A DNA stretch of 64,000 nt, from positions 1,302,001 through 1,366,000 of the forward strand of contig NZ_JACYFK010000001.1 in NCBI RefSeq assembly GCF_014855515.1. Reading direction: 5' to 3'. The DNA comes from Euzebyella marina. Its GTDB lineage: Bacteria > Bacteroidota > Bacteroidia > Flavobacteriales > Flavobacteriaceae. The notes under the pieces were generated by a model. It was not told the origin of the DNA, did no database searches, and saw only the letters and a program-made list of their open reading frames with translations. The position numbers and the translations under genes are program-made. Shown piece after piece: positions 1-8,380 of the stretch (its first letter is position 1; each line of letters opens with the position of its first letter).

Positions 1-570
1 CCTAACGGAATAGTTGCTTATTTCTACAGGGCTATCCATAAAATAATATAGGTTCGGTGCACTATAGGTGGTTCCTGACACTAAGGGTAACTGTGTGGCC
101 ACCTTCCACCCAAGGTCTTCCCGAACATTGAAATCAACCTCTATTTTTCTTTCTTTGAGGCCTGGGGCAAACATAAAAGTGGCGGGTATATTCAAATGTG
201 AATGGGTTTCATCAACTTGCGAATACGTGCCGTCTCCTCTATTCGCAAATAGAGTGTATTGAATATTGATTGTGCCATCATGGCCGCTAACCAACCACTG
301 ATAAGGGTCGGGCCGGATAACCGTTAATTCTTTTCCCGAACTGTCGGTGGCTTTAAAGCCATATACATTTTTGGCGAATTCGTGCAGGGCATATCGGCCC
401 GGAGATGTTCGGCTCATTCTTAGGGAAAGGGTGTCGTTTTCTAAGTTTGTAAATTTTGCCTGAATAGTCGCTTCATGGTGTACCGCATTTTCAAAAGAAA
501 TAGTGTAAGTGTTGGTCTGTGCAGAAACAAAGGCGGAAGCAAACAGTATCAGAAGAAGATTCAAATTCAT
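1..570 (-). CDS. M61-family (glycyl aminopeptidase-like) peptidase, N-terminal part, cut by window edge
   Basis: The minus strand is open from an ATG at 570 to the window edge, giving 190 residues with no stop. The protein begins with a signal peptide (MNLNLLLILFASAFVSAQ), so it is probably exported to the periplasm. The rest looks like the N-terminal beta-sandwich of M61 peptidases: a segment SPGRYALHEFAKNVYG near residue 60, a PYQW segment, and a VDETHSHLNIPATFMF stretch near residue 125. The catalytic HExxH region would lie beyond position 1 and cannot be checked, so activity is not established. The gene is divergent from the barrel-like gene at 696. Family assignment rests on the pattern of the N-terminal domain alone and is moderately confident. 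Confidence 0.7.
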   Translation of the reverse strand, partial: MNLNLLLILFASAFVSAQTNTYTISFENAVHHEATIQAKFTNLENDTLSLRMSRTSPGRYALHEFAKNVYGFKATDSSGKELTVIRPDPYQWLVSGHDGTINIQYTLFANRGDGTYSQVDETHSHLNIPATFMFAPGLKERKIEVDFNVREDLGWKVATQLPLVSGTTYSAPNLYYFMDSPVEISNYSVR

Positions 571-695
571 TTGAATATTTTTAGAGCTAATATAGGGTTA
601 ATAGAGTGCATACACTAAATTTGTTGTACGCTTTAATCCATTTTAAAAGCACCCGATTCGTCGGTTATTTAAACACTTTTCTATCGATTGGGTTC

Positions 696-1277
696 ATGGT
701 AAGAACTTTAGTTCAAATTCTCGTTTTCTTTTTCTCCTTATCCGTTGTAGCACAAAATGAATCGGTTTCTGAAAACCTTAATAATCAGATTTCCACTAAT
801 CTAGTTTTGCCGATAACGGGTAGTTTTGATTTGAGCTATGAACGTATTGTGGCCAATAAATGGGCTGTAGGAATAGGTGCTGCTCTCTATGGCGAAGGTT
901 TCCAAAATTTAAGTACTTACGACTCTTATTACGAGCGCATAACAAATTACGAGATTACCCCTTTTGTAAGAATCTATTTTAATGGGTCACAAAAGAGAAG
1001 TCATTTTCTAGAGGTGTTTGGGTCTTTAAGTCAGGTAGAAGAATCTGGTAGGTATTTAAGGCATGTGAATCAAGAGGGTTATGGTGTTTATTCTGTCGGT
1101 TCAAAAAGCTTTTCGGTCGGCGGGTTAGGAGTTGGTTACGGATATCGCTTTTTGTTTTACCGGAGAAAAGTAGTGTTAGAAGCGCAGATAGGATTACGAA
1201 CCAATTTTGACGTAGATTTCGTGTTCTTGAATGCTGCTTTTGTACGAACCGGAATTAAAATAGGATATCGTTTTTAG
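696..1277 (+). CDS. Predicted outer-membrane beta-barrel protein, unknown function
   Basis: I chose the ATG at 696 because a clean signal peptide starts there (MVRTLVQILVFFFSLSVVAQ); a longer reading frame back to 606 would place about 30 extra residues before it. The mature protein of about 170 residues alternates hydrophobic and polar residues and is rich in aromatics and glycine (VGGLGVGYGYRF, IGLRTNFDVDFVF), and it ends in GIKIGYRF with a C-terminal phenylalanine. That is the usual look of a small outer-membrane barrel. No specific family is recognised. The lipoprotein gene at 1287 follows after 9 nt, so the two are probably co-transcribed. Confidence 0.6.
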   Translation: MVRTLVQILVFFFSLSVVAQNESVSENLNNQISTNLVLPITGSFDLSYERIVANKWAVGIGAALYGEGFQNLSTYDSYYERITNYEITPFVRIYFNGSQKRSHFLEVFGSLSQVEESGRYLRHVNQEGYGVYSVGSKSFSVGGLGVGYGYRFLFYRRKVVLEAQIGLRTNFDVDFVFLNAAFVRTGIKIGYRF

Positions 1278-1286
1278 GTTGTAATT

Positions 1287-1853
1287 ATGAGGCTTTTCAA
1301 ATTTTTTCTATCTCTTTTCTCATCATTGTTGTTCTTGGGTTGCTTGTCAACAGATGATGATGAATATAGGCCTATCTGGTTAACGGCACAAAATGCTTTT
1401 GACTTTCCTTTGCAAAATGAGTTTTCGGTTGGCGATACACTTTATGTTGAACAATATTTTAGTAGATATCTACCGGAAGAAGGCTACGAAGAGCTGTTAG
1501 ATGTTTATGAAACTACTAAAGATGAGGAGTTTGGCTATAGCTTTCAAATAGAAAAATATTCAAATCTTTCGCAAGACTACAATTGGGTTAATCTCGACCC
1601 TCAGTTTATTTTAGGCAACAAAGATGATGGGGGCTATAATTCTCTAGAAATTTTGGCATTACTCAATTCTTCAAGAGATGCGTACGAATCAAGATTCGGA
1701 ATTGTTTTGGCTGAAGCTGGTAGCTTCAGGCTCAATCTAAGCCATGTTATCTTTCATAATGGTTATAATCAGGCCAACGAAATCTATCTTGATATTCGCC
1801 ATGAATTTTCAAATGAAGAAGAAGCGCTGTGGGAGTTTACCGTTACTGAATAA
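1287..1853 (+). CDS. Hypothetical lipoprotein
   Basis: This 188-residue protein begins with a lipoprotein signal peptide with a lipobox ending LFLGC at residues 15-19, so it should be lipidated at Cys19 and anchored in an envelope membrane. After the cysteine comes an acidic STDDDE segment, as in many Bacteroidota surface or periplasmic lipoproteins. The remainder is acidic and aromatic-rich with no motif I recognise. It starts 9 nt after the barrel-like gene, suggesting a two-gene unit in which the lipoprotein may partner the barrel; that is inference from spacing only. Confidence 0.55.
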   Translation: MRLFKFFLSLFSSLLFLGCLSTDDDEYRPIWLTAQNAFDFPLQNEFSVGDTLYVEQYFSRYLPEEGYEELLDVYETTKDEEFGYSFQIEKYSNLSQDYNWVNLDPQFILGNKDDGGYNSLEILALLNSSRDAYESRFGIVLAEAGSFRLNLSHVIFHNGYNQANEIYLDIRHEFSNEEEALWEFTVTE

Positions 1854-1953
1854 TCCAATCAAAAGTGCCTTTTGAGTGAAAATCCCTGAAAAAAGGGGTA
1901 GGTAAGAATTATTGCAGATTTAATTTTGTTCCAACAAAAGAAAAATACGCATT

Positions 1954-4518
1954 ATGATTACAACCATTAAAAAGTGCTTCTCATTATTCATTCTCTTTTT
2001 ATCGATTTATTCGAGCTACGCTCAAAATGATACTATCTATTACAGTGAGAACTGGAAGTTGGTTCAGCAGAAAGACAGTGCTTCTTTCTATCGCTTGCCA
2101 GTTACCAAAAAAGGTGACTTGTACCACATACAAGATTTCTTTATTTCAGGGAAAAAGCAAATGAAGGGCTTTTCACAATCGCCAACTAAAGAAGTATGGC
2201 AGGGTAAGGTGGTTTGGTTTAATGAAGATGGTTCTATCAAACAAGAAGGCAACTACGCCAATGGCTATCTAGATGGAGATTTTGTTACTTTTCTTAATAA
2301 GAACAAGTTGGTTGCAAAATATAAAAACGGAAAATTTATCTCGGGTGAGAGAAATACCGGTTATGGCAATAGTATGTTCTACATGCAAAAAGTAGGGGAT
2401 ACCATTCGTGAAATTATTTACCAAGATGATATAGATGGTATTAGGCAAGAGCGGGTAGGTACCAATAAAAAATATGAGCTCTATAGTAAATACTATGGGC
2501 AGGGGGGTGAATTTCTTGGAGAAAAACAACCAGGTTCTGATGGTTACACGAAGGGTGTTGAAGTAATGTATGTATACGATCCCATGAGGGTCAAAAGTAT
2601 CACCTATTACAGTAGGGGCAAGGTCTTAGGGCAGACAGATTTTTACCCTAATGGTCAGGTTCGAGCTGAATTTCTTCAAGAACCGAAATTGGCCCATGTC
2701 TATTATACGCCCAAAGGTGAAGAAATGGGAAGGGTAGAATACAAAATCGATAATTATGGTATTTTACCAAAAGAGGGTGTGGTTTTCAGGTTCGGGTATG
2801 GTGTGCATAAGAACGATTACGCCGATGAATACCGCGTAGAAAGAAAAACGGTTTATGAAAATGGTAAGGTACAAGAAGACGCAACCTATTATGAAAACGA
2901 TAAACTAAGGTCGCTTACCAAATATGAAGAAGGCAAAAAGACGCTTCAAATAAGTTATTCCGAAGACGGCACTGAATTGGCCCGAATGGAATATGAAAAT
3001 TACAGTCCGTTTAATGGTACTGAAATAAGAGAGACGGGTCGAGCCACCTATGCTAATGGCAAGCTGATCAAAGAAGAGGTTTATTTCCCGAAAACCGAAA
3101 TGGTTCAAGTCTCTAAAACTCCTGAAAAGGAAGTTTATTTTGACAGTAAGGGAGATGAGCTAGGTACGCTAACTATGGAAAATAGTGCTTCTTATCCAAA
3201 ACCATGGAAGGGTAAAAGATTTCGCTATGATTATTATGATGGTACGGTAAGTTCTATAGAAGAGTATGAAGAAGGCGCCATTGTGCAAAAAACTTCTTGG
3301 AGAAAACGAAAAATAAGCGAAGAAAATTCTGATACGTTTAAAAGAATAGAGAAATATGATGCCTCTGGTTTTAATAAAATAAATGAGATTCTTTTCTATA
3401 GTAACGGACACAAGCAAAGTGATATCACCTATAGAAATTACAAAGAGTTAAAAGGTGTCTATTATGATAAAGACGGCAAAATCATGGGCGAGTATGATTT
3501 TGAGAAAAAAGATGGCGCTAGATATCAGTTTTTTGGTGATTCAGATGAAGTTCAAGAATATGAGTTGACCAGCAATGGTAAACAGTTGGCCTTCAAAAAA
3601 TATGATTATGGTAATAATGTCTCTTATGGCAGTATAGACCCAGTTCTAGTTGAAGATTTTGATATTACTTGTTGCGCCTCTTATTATGATAGGGAGGGGA
3701 ACTTGCTGGCAGAGATACAGTTCAAAGATGAGAAACCCTGGAGCGGTGATTTGTACGACCCTGCGACAAAAGAATTATATCAAATTCAAAAAGGTAAGAA
3801 AACGGGTTGTTATAAAAAGTTCGATTACAACAAGAATGTAATTGCCGAGGGCTCTTTTGTTGATAATAAAAAAGAGGGTGTTTTCAAGACGTATACTTAT
3901 GACGGAATGGTGGTTTCAAAGGAAAACTATGCCAATGACCACCTAAATGGTAAAGCCTTTTATTACAACAATGAAGGGGATGAGATCGCTCAAATGGAGT
4001 ATAAAGAAGGTAAGCCGATGAATGGCATGCGCACGGTATCGGTCAATTATAAAAATGAAAAATCTTTACAGACCTACAAAAATGGGCAACTCATCAAAGA
4101 AGAAATTAAAACGGATGATACCTTATTGGTCAAGACGTATTTGAACGAACAAAATGTTGAATGCAAAAGCTATTATCAAGATTCTGACCAAGTAAAATAT
4201 CAATATCAGATGTTCGAGGGATATCTGAGTGGTGTAGTGGTCAAGTTCGATAAAAATGGTATTGAATTAGCTCAGGCTAATTTTGAAAGGGGTGAGCTGC
4301 AAAATGGGGTTGTTTATCTAAATAAAGGATACGGCGGTCAGAATATGAGTTATTATTCCGTCTCTAAGACCGAAAGCGAATTGATTGTCAATATTTATGG
4401 AGAAGATAATCAAGTACTTTTTACCTCTGAGGAAAACCTCTTTTTAGGTGAGCACACTTTTTTCACCAAAAGCCTGGGTCTTGAACTAGACTTTTTCAGT
4501 GAAAAAGATTTGTTTTAA
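1954..4518 (+). CDS. Exported MORN-like (YwqK-type) repeat protein, 854 aa
   Basis: An N-terminal signal peptide (residues 1-23, ending SSYAQ) precedes a long series of degenerate repeats of about 20-25 residues with the pattern Y-x-NG-x-x-x-x-x-x-Y-Y and D/G-x-x-G-x-E, for example WFNEDGSIKQEGNYANGYLDG, TYYENDKLRSLTKYEEGK and FYNEGDE-like units. This is the MORN_2/YwqK-type repeat often named toxin-antitoxin YwqK antitoxin in automatic annotation, a label not supported here because no toxin gene is adjacent. Such repeats form extended beta-hairpin arrays. The protein is much longer than typical family members, and its C-terminal 60 residues fall outside the repeat pattern. It stands alone, 21 nt before bioF. 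Function is unknown; periplasmic or surface location is predicted. Confidence 0.65.
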   Translation: MITTIKKCFSLFILFLSIYSSYAQNDTIYYSENWKLVQQKDSASFYRLPVTKKGDLYHIQDFFISGKKQMKGFSQSPTKEVWQGKVVWFNEDGSIKQEGNYANGYLDGDFVTFLNKNKLVAKYKNGKFISGERNTGYGNSMFYMQKVGDTIREIIYQDDIDGIRQERVGTNKKYELYSKYYGQGGEFLGEKQPGSDGYTKGVEVMYVYDPMRVKSITYYSRGKVLGQTDFYPNGQVRAEFLQEPKLAHVYYTPKGEEMGRVEYKIDNYGILPKEGVVFRFGYGVHKNDYADEYRVERKTVYENGKVQEDATYYENDKLRSLTKYEEGKKTLQISYSEDGTELARMEYENYSPFNGTEIRETGRATYANGKLIKEEVYFPKTEMVQVSKTPEKEVYFDSKGDELGTLTMENSASYPKPWKGKRFRYDYYDGTVSSIEEYEEGAIVQKTSWRKRKISEENSDTFKRIEKYDASGFNKINEILFYSNGHKQSDITYRNYKELKGVYYDKDGKIMGEYDFEKKDGARYQFFGDSDEVQEYELTSNGKQLAFKKYDYGNNVSYGSIDPVLVEDFDITCCASYYDREGNLLAEIQFKDEKPWSGDLYDPATKELYQIQKGKKTGCYKKFDYNKNVIAEGSFVDNKKEGVFKTYTYDGMVVSKENYANDHLNGKAFYYNNEGDEIAQMEYKEGKPMNGMRTVSVNYKNEKSLQTYKNGQLIKEEIKTDDTLLVKTYLNEQNVECKSYYQDSDQVKYQYQMFEGYLSGVVVKFDKNGIELAQANFERGELQNGVVYLNKGYGGQNMSYYSVSKTESELIVNIYGEDNQVLFTSEENLFLGEHTFFTKSLGLELDFFSEKDLF

Positions 4519-4539
4519 GAAAGGTTATATTTTTGGTCT

Positions 4540-5700
4540 GTGAAAAGTTTACCATCAAAATTGCAGCGCAAACTACTGTTGAGAAAAGAACAGGGGTCTC
4601 TTCGCCAGTTACCTTTTTCCGATGACTCCTTGATAGATTTTTCATCGAACGATTATCTGGGTCTGGCCAGTAATTTTGAGCTTTTTGATGCGGTCGGTCA
4701 ATTTTTGGCAGGCAATTATATAAACAGTAACGGCGCTACGGGTTCAAGACTCATTTCTGGTAACCATCCTCTTCATAATGAAGTAGAGAAAATGTTGGCA
4801 AACTTTCATCAAGTAGAGGCAGCATTGCTTTTCAATTCAGGGTATGATGCCAATTTAGGATTTTTTGCTTCCGTACCGCAAAGAGGCGATTTAGTGCTGT
4901 ATGATGAGTTCAGTCATGCCAGTATACGAGACGGTATCACTTTAGGAAATGCCAAAGCTCAGAAGTTTGCCCACAACAATCTAAATGACCTGTCTGTAAA
5001 ACTTGATAAATTAAAACGAACAGTGCCCAGCGATGCAGAGGTTTATGTCGTTACAGAATCTGTCTTTTCTATGGACGGAGACTCGCCTGATTTAGAGGCA
5101 ATGGTCCATTTTTGTAAAAAATACGACTTAAGGCTGGTAATCGACGAAGCCCACGCTCTCGGCGTTTACGGAGGTAATGGCGCTGGCTTGGTACAGTGTT
5201 TAGGCTTGCACGAAAAGGTGTTTGCACGGATAATGACTTTTGGCAAAGCCCTTGGTTGTCATGGTGCCGCTATATTGGGCAGTACAGAACTAAAGCAATA
5301 TTTGGTGAATTTTGCCCGTAGCTTTATCTATACTACAGGTATGCCACCCCATTCATTGGCCACTATTCTCATTGCTTATCGCTTTATGAGTCAACCGGTT
5401 GGTGATATTTTAAGGTTGCGGAATAACATTGAATTTTTTAAACTTGAAATAAAAAGATTAGGTGCTGATGACCGTTTTATAGATAGCGATTCGGCAGTTC
5501 ACTGTTTTTTGGTAGGTGATATCAAGAAAGCCAAAGAACTGTCAGGCGCTATGAAAAAGTTGGGTTTTGATATTAGGGCTATTCTTTCACCAACGGTGCC
5601 CGAGGGGCAAGAGCGATTAAGAATTTGTTTGCATAGCTACAATACCGAAGACCAAATTAAAACGATGCTTGAAAATCTGGTCGACCTATTTAAAAATTGA
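4540..5700 (+). CDS. bioF: 8-amino-7-oxononanoate synthase (BioF-type PLP enzyme)
   Basis: This enzyme would condense pimeloyl-ACP (or CoA) with L-alanine to form 8-amino-7-oxononanoate, the first step of biotin ring assembly. The 386-residue length fits the alpha-oxoamine synthase family. Visible marks are the N-terminal DFSSNDYLGLA segment, GATGSRLISG, the DEAHALGVYG cofactor motif near residue 205, and the PLP lysine in TFGKALGCHGA at about residue 236. The start is a GTG at 4540; the next gene begins immediately after the stop. Context with bioD, bioA and bioB favours BioF over its relatives KBL and serine palmitoyltransferase. A TATTTTTG box at 4528-4535 lies so close to the GTG that the transcript may be leaderless. 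Confidence 0.9.
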   Translation: MKSLPSKLQRKLLLRKEQGSLRQLPFSDDSLIDFSSNDYLGLASNFELFDAVGQFLAGNYINSNGATGSRLISGNHPLHNEVEKMLANFHQVEAALLFNSGYDANLGFFASVPQRGDLVLYDEFSHASIRDGITLGNAKAQKFAHNNLNDLSVKLDKLKRTVPSDAEVYVVTESVFSMDGDSPDLEAMVHFCKKYDLRLVIDEAHALGVYGGNGAGLVQCLGLHEKVFARIMTFGKALGCHGAAILGSTELKQYLVNFARSFIYTTGMPPHSLATILIAYRFMSQPVGDILRLRNNIEFFKLEIKRLGADDRFIDSDSAVHCFLVGDIKKAKELSGAMKKLGFDIRAILSPTVPEGQERLRICLHSYNTEDQIKTMLENLVDLFKN

Positions 5701-6090
5701 ATGGCACAAAAATTTTTCACTGTTGCTTCTTTCGAGTTTCCGGCAGATGTTCAGATTTTAAAAAGTAAGTTAGAATCTGAGGGTATTCCTGTTTTTCTGC
5801 GAGATGAAAACACCTTGAATTCCGACCCCATCATTAGCAATGCGATAGGGGGTGTAAAATTGCAGGTGTACAGTGAAGATAAAGAGTCGGCTTTAGAAAT
5901 TTACGACCAAATTAGGGCTTTCGCCATTGATGATTTGGGTAACCCTCGAACTTGCCCTAACTGTAAAGCGCAAAAATCAGAGGTTTACTACGATAGAAAG
6001 GGCGTTTTAAATAAACTTTTCCCGTTTTTTGAGAAAAGAAAATACAAATGCCTAAATTGTGGCATGATCACAAACCCAAGAGTAGTATGA
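5701..6090 (+). CDS. DUF2007-domain protein with C-terminal zinc ribbon
   Basis: The first 75 residues match the DUF2007 (putative signal-transducing) pattern: a short beta strand, a helix with ILKSKLESEGIPVFL, and LQVYSEDKESALEIY. The C-terminus carries two CxxC pairs, CPNC at about residue 83 and CLNC near residue 119, typical of a zinc ribbon. The function is not known for the family. The gene starts directly after the bioF stop and its stop overlaps the bioD start (ATGA at 6087-6090), so it is translated as part of the biotin operon. Whether it has any role in biotin synthesis cannot be told from sequence. Confidence 0.75.
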   Translation: MAQKFFTVASFEFPADVQILKSKLESEGIPVFLRDENTLNSDPIISNAIGGVKLQVYSEDKESALEIYDQIRAFAIDDLGNPRTCPNCKAQKSEVYYDRKGVLNKLFPFFEKRKYKCLNCGMITNPRVV

Positions 6091-6704
6091 CACAATTTTT
6101 CGTAACTGGAATTTCTACGGAAGTAGGCAAAACAATTGCTTCTGCAATCATAGCAGAAGCCATGGAAGCAGATTATTGGAAACCCGTTCAAGCAGGTGAA
6201 CTTGATAATACCGACAGTGACAAGGTCAAATCGTTGGTGTCTAACGGTAAAACGGTTATTCATAAAAGCAGTTACGAATTAAAAGAACCTATGAGCCCTC
6301 ATGCAGCGGCTGAAAACGAAGGTGTCTTAATCGATAGGGAACATATAAACGAGCCCAAGACCGATAACCATCTTGTGATAGAAGGCTGTGGGGGCATCTT
6401 AGTGCCTTTTAATAGCAGCGATACGGTACTCGATATAATTATGCCTACTTATAAGGTAATTGTGGTGTCAAGACATTATTTGGGTAGTATCAACCACACT
6501 CTGTTGACCATTAATTGGCTGTCTCAAAAGGGCTATGATGTTTCCGTATTATTTAGTGGTAATGCCAACCCTCAGACCGAGAACATAATTCTTCATAAAA
6601 CGGGCGTTTCAATGATCGGTCGAATAGACGAGGAGGAATCTTTCGATAAAGCAGTCATTAAAAAATACGCTGAAAAATTCAAACCTATTCTAGAAACCCT
6701 CTAA
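6087..6704 (+). CDS. bioD: Dethiobiotin synthetase
   Basis: BioD closes the ureido ring of 7,8-diaminononanoate using ATP and CO2. The start ATG at 6087 overlaps the stop of the preceding gene as ATGA, and places the P-loop FVTGISTEVGKT at residues 4-15, exactly where it belongs; a longer frame from 6048 has unrelated residues in front. Further marks are YWKPVQAG near residue 36 (the lysine that contacts substrate), the SPHAAAE segment, and VIEGCGGILVP near residue 100. At 205 residues it is slightly short but complete. It converges with the glycosyltransferase gene, overlapping its last 4 nt. Confidence 0.9.
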   Translation: MTQFFVTGISTEVGKTIASAIIAEAMEADYWKPVQAGELDNTDSDKVKSLVSNGKTVIHKSSYELKEPMSPHAAAENEGVLIDREHINEPKTDNHLVIEGCGGILVPFNSSDTVLDIIMPTYKVIVVSRHYLGSINHTLLTINWLSQKGYDVSVLFSGNANPQTENIILHKTGVSMIGRIDEEESFDKAVIKKYAEKFKPILETL

Positions 6705-8305
6705 TTTTCAATATAAGTAAGAACCAATTCGGTATCACCGATGTTGAAGGCCAATAGATTTTTTCTTCCTTCTAAATTGTTTTTGTTGAAAATGTAGTAG
6801 CCTGGTATTAGACATTGTTGAGTTTTTATAAGGGGTTTTTGCCGCCATAGTTCAAGGTAAGCGCCTGTTTCATAAAACCGAAAGGGTATTTGACAATGGG
6901 TTCGTGTATCTTCTTGAGAGAAAACATAAAGCGGTTCTTCGCCTATCAGGTTTTCAATTTCTACCGCATACTTTTTTTGAACGGCACTTGATGAATTTAA
7001 TGCTTTTAGTGGAAGGGCAACGTGATCAAAAATTAATCTTCCCACAATTAAAAAACATATAATGCCCAAGTGTTTGCCGTAGTCTGTGGTTTTATATGTC
7101 ATCCACAACAAAGCACCGAGAAATAGTATAAACAAGGGAGTCCATCTTATATTTGGTATTTGCTCAAAGTACGGTAGAAACGGAATTGCAATACAGCATG
7201 CTATGGCAAGGCCCATGAGTATCTTGAAGAGCAGGTGCATCAGCTTCATTTTATTGAGTTGGTTATACGCTAGGTAGGTAAGTAGAGTGATAAGCAAAGG
7301 GAAAAACATGTAAGTATATCGAATCCGTGCTCCTGGAGATACCCAATAAACCATAAAATTGGCAGTAAAGGCAATTAAAACAAAGGATAGGTACGGGTGC
7401 TTGAGTATTTTCTGAATGAATTCTTTCCGCCAGAGAAATATAAAAAGCGTTGCCGGAAAGAGAACCGCCAAAAAATTCATGGGAAAGAAAAAGAGATGGC
7501 CTATAAGCTCAAGAAAATCCCTTTCAAGTAGCGTTCGTTGACTGGTGAGTCCCCACATATCAGAAAGGTAGGTCGTTAAATCTTCATGTAGGCTGTACCA
7601 ATAAAAATAGAGCCCGACGGCTATTGCCGAGAGAAGTATAGAAGTAAAATGAGCTGGTGAAAAAAGTATTTTTAAATTTTTCTGTTGGTATAAATAGAAA
7701 AATAATGTGATGAAAAGAAAGGCGAAAGACGCGAAACCTTTGGTGAAAAAGGCTAGGGTAATAAAAAAGTACGCACCGCCAAATAATAGAAATAGCCGCT
7801 TTTTTTGGTAAAAATGAAATATGCTGAATATCGAAAGTACTACCAGTAACGAATAAAAAAGGTCAATTTCGGCGGTAACGGAAAAATAAAAATAGATGTC
7901 GGCACATACTAAATAGTACAAGCTACTCAACAAGGCGAACTTTTGGCCTATATATTTCCTGTTCATCCAATATAGTAACAGTCCGGTAAGTATCAGTGAT
8001 ACGGCCGCGGGCAATCTCAATGCAAATGCATTGCCACCGAAAAGCTTAATGCTTCCGGCAAGTATGATGTTCCACAATGGAGGGTGGTCGTAAAAGGTTT
8101 CATTGAAAATTGAGGTAACCACATAATTATTGTTGAAGAGCATTTCCATGGCTACAATGGCTCTTCTGGGTTCCTCGGTATGTATAGGTGGTACGCCGAG
8201 GTTATAGAATAGAGAAATGATATATAGCGAAAAAATGCCTATTGATAACCATTGAAGGCTTTTCGGGTTGTCAAGCTTTGAAGAATTTCTATCAATAGCA
8301 TTCAT
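6701..8305 (-). CDS. GT39/ArnT-type membrane glycosyltransferase
   Basis: This 534-residue integral membrane protein has about 10-12 hydrophobic segments. The first periplasmic loop contains EEPRR at residues 44-48, equivalent to the D/E-E-xR-Y catalytic loop of the GT-C family 39 (PMT/ArnT) enzymes, followed by a DHPPLW segment near residue 75 that is characteristic of the group. Such enzymes move a sugar from a polyprenyl-phosphate donor onto lipid A, protein or another acceptor outside the membrane; the acceptor is not deducible. The gene sits within the biotin cluster on the opposite strand, with a 75-nt divergent gap to bioA, and seems functionally unrelated to its neighbours. Confidence 0.8.
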   Translation of the reverse strand: MNAIDRNSSKLDNPKSLQWLSIGIFSLYIISLFYNLGVPPIHTEEPRRAIVAMEMLFNNNYVVTSIFNETFYDHPPLWNIILAGSIKLFGGNAFALRLPAAVSLILTGLLLYWMNRKYIGQKFALLSSLYYLVCADIYFYFSVTAEIDLFYSLLVVLSIFSIFHFYQKKRLFLLFGGAYFFITLAFFTKGFASFAFLFITLFFYLYQQKNLKILFSPAHFTSILLSAIAVGLYFYWYSLHEDLTTYLSDMWGLTSQRTLLERDFLELIGHLFFFPMNFLAVLFPATLFIFLWRKEFIQKILKHPYLSFVLIAFTANFMVYWVSPGARIRYTYMFFPLLITLLTYLAYNQLNKMKLMHLLFKILMGLAIACCIAIPFLPYFEQIPNIRWTPLFILFLGALLWMTYKTTDYGKHLGIICFLIVGRLIFDHVALPLKALNSSSAVQKKYAVEIENLIGEEPLYVFSQEDTRTHCQIPFRFYETGAYLELWRQKPLIKTQQCLIPGYYIFNKNNLEGRKNLLAFNIGDTELVLTYIEN

Positions 8306-8380
8306 GGTTTTGGTAGGTTTTCAAAGTCAAAGATGCCCAAAATCTTTATATAGAAGTCAATTATTCCTCATCTTTGCAAG

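Noticed and set aside
1954-4518. YwqK-type toxin-antitoxin system
   Set aside because: Repeats resemble YwqK, but the protein is exported and no toxin-like ORF is adjacent.
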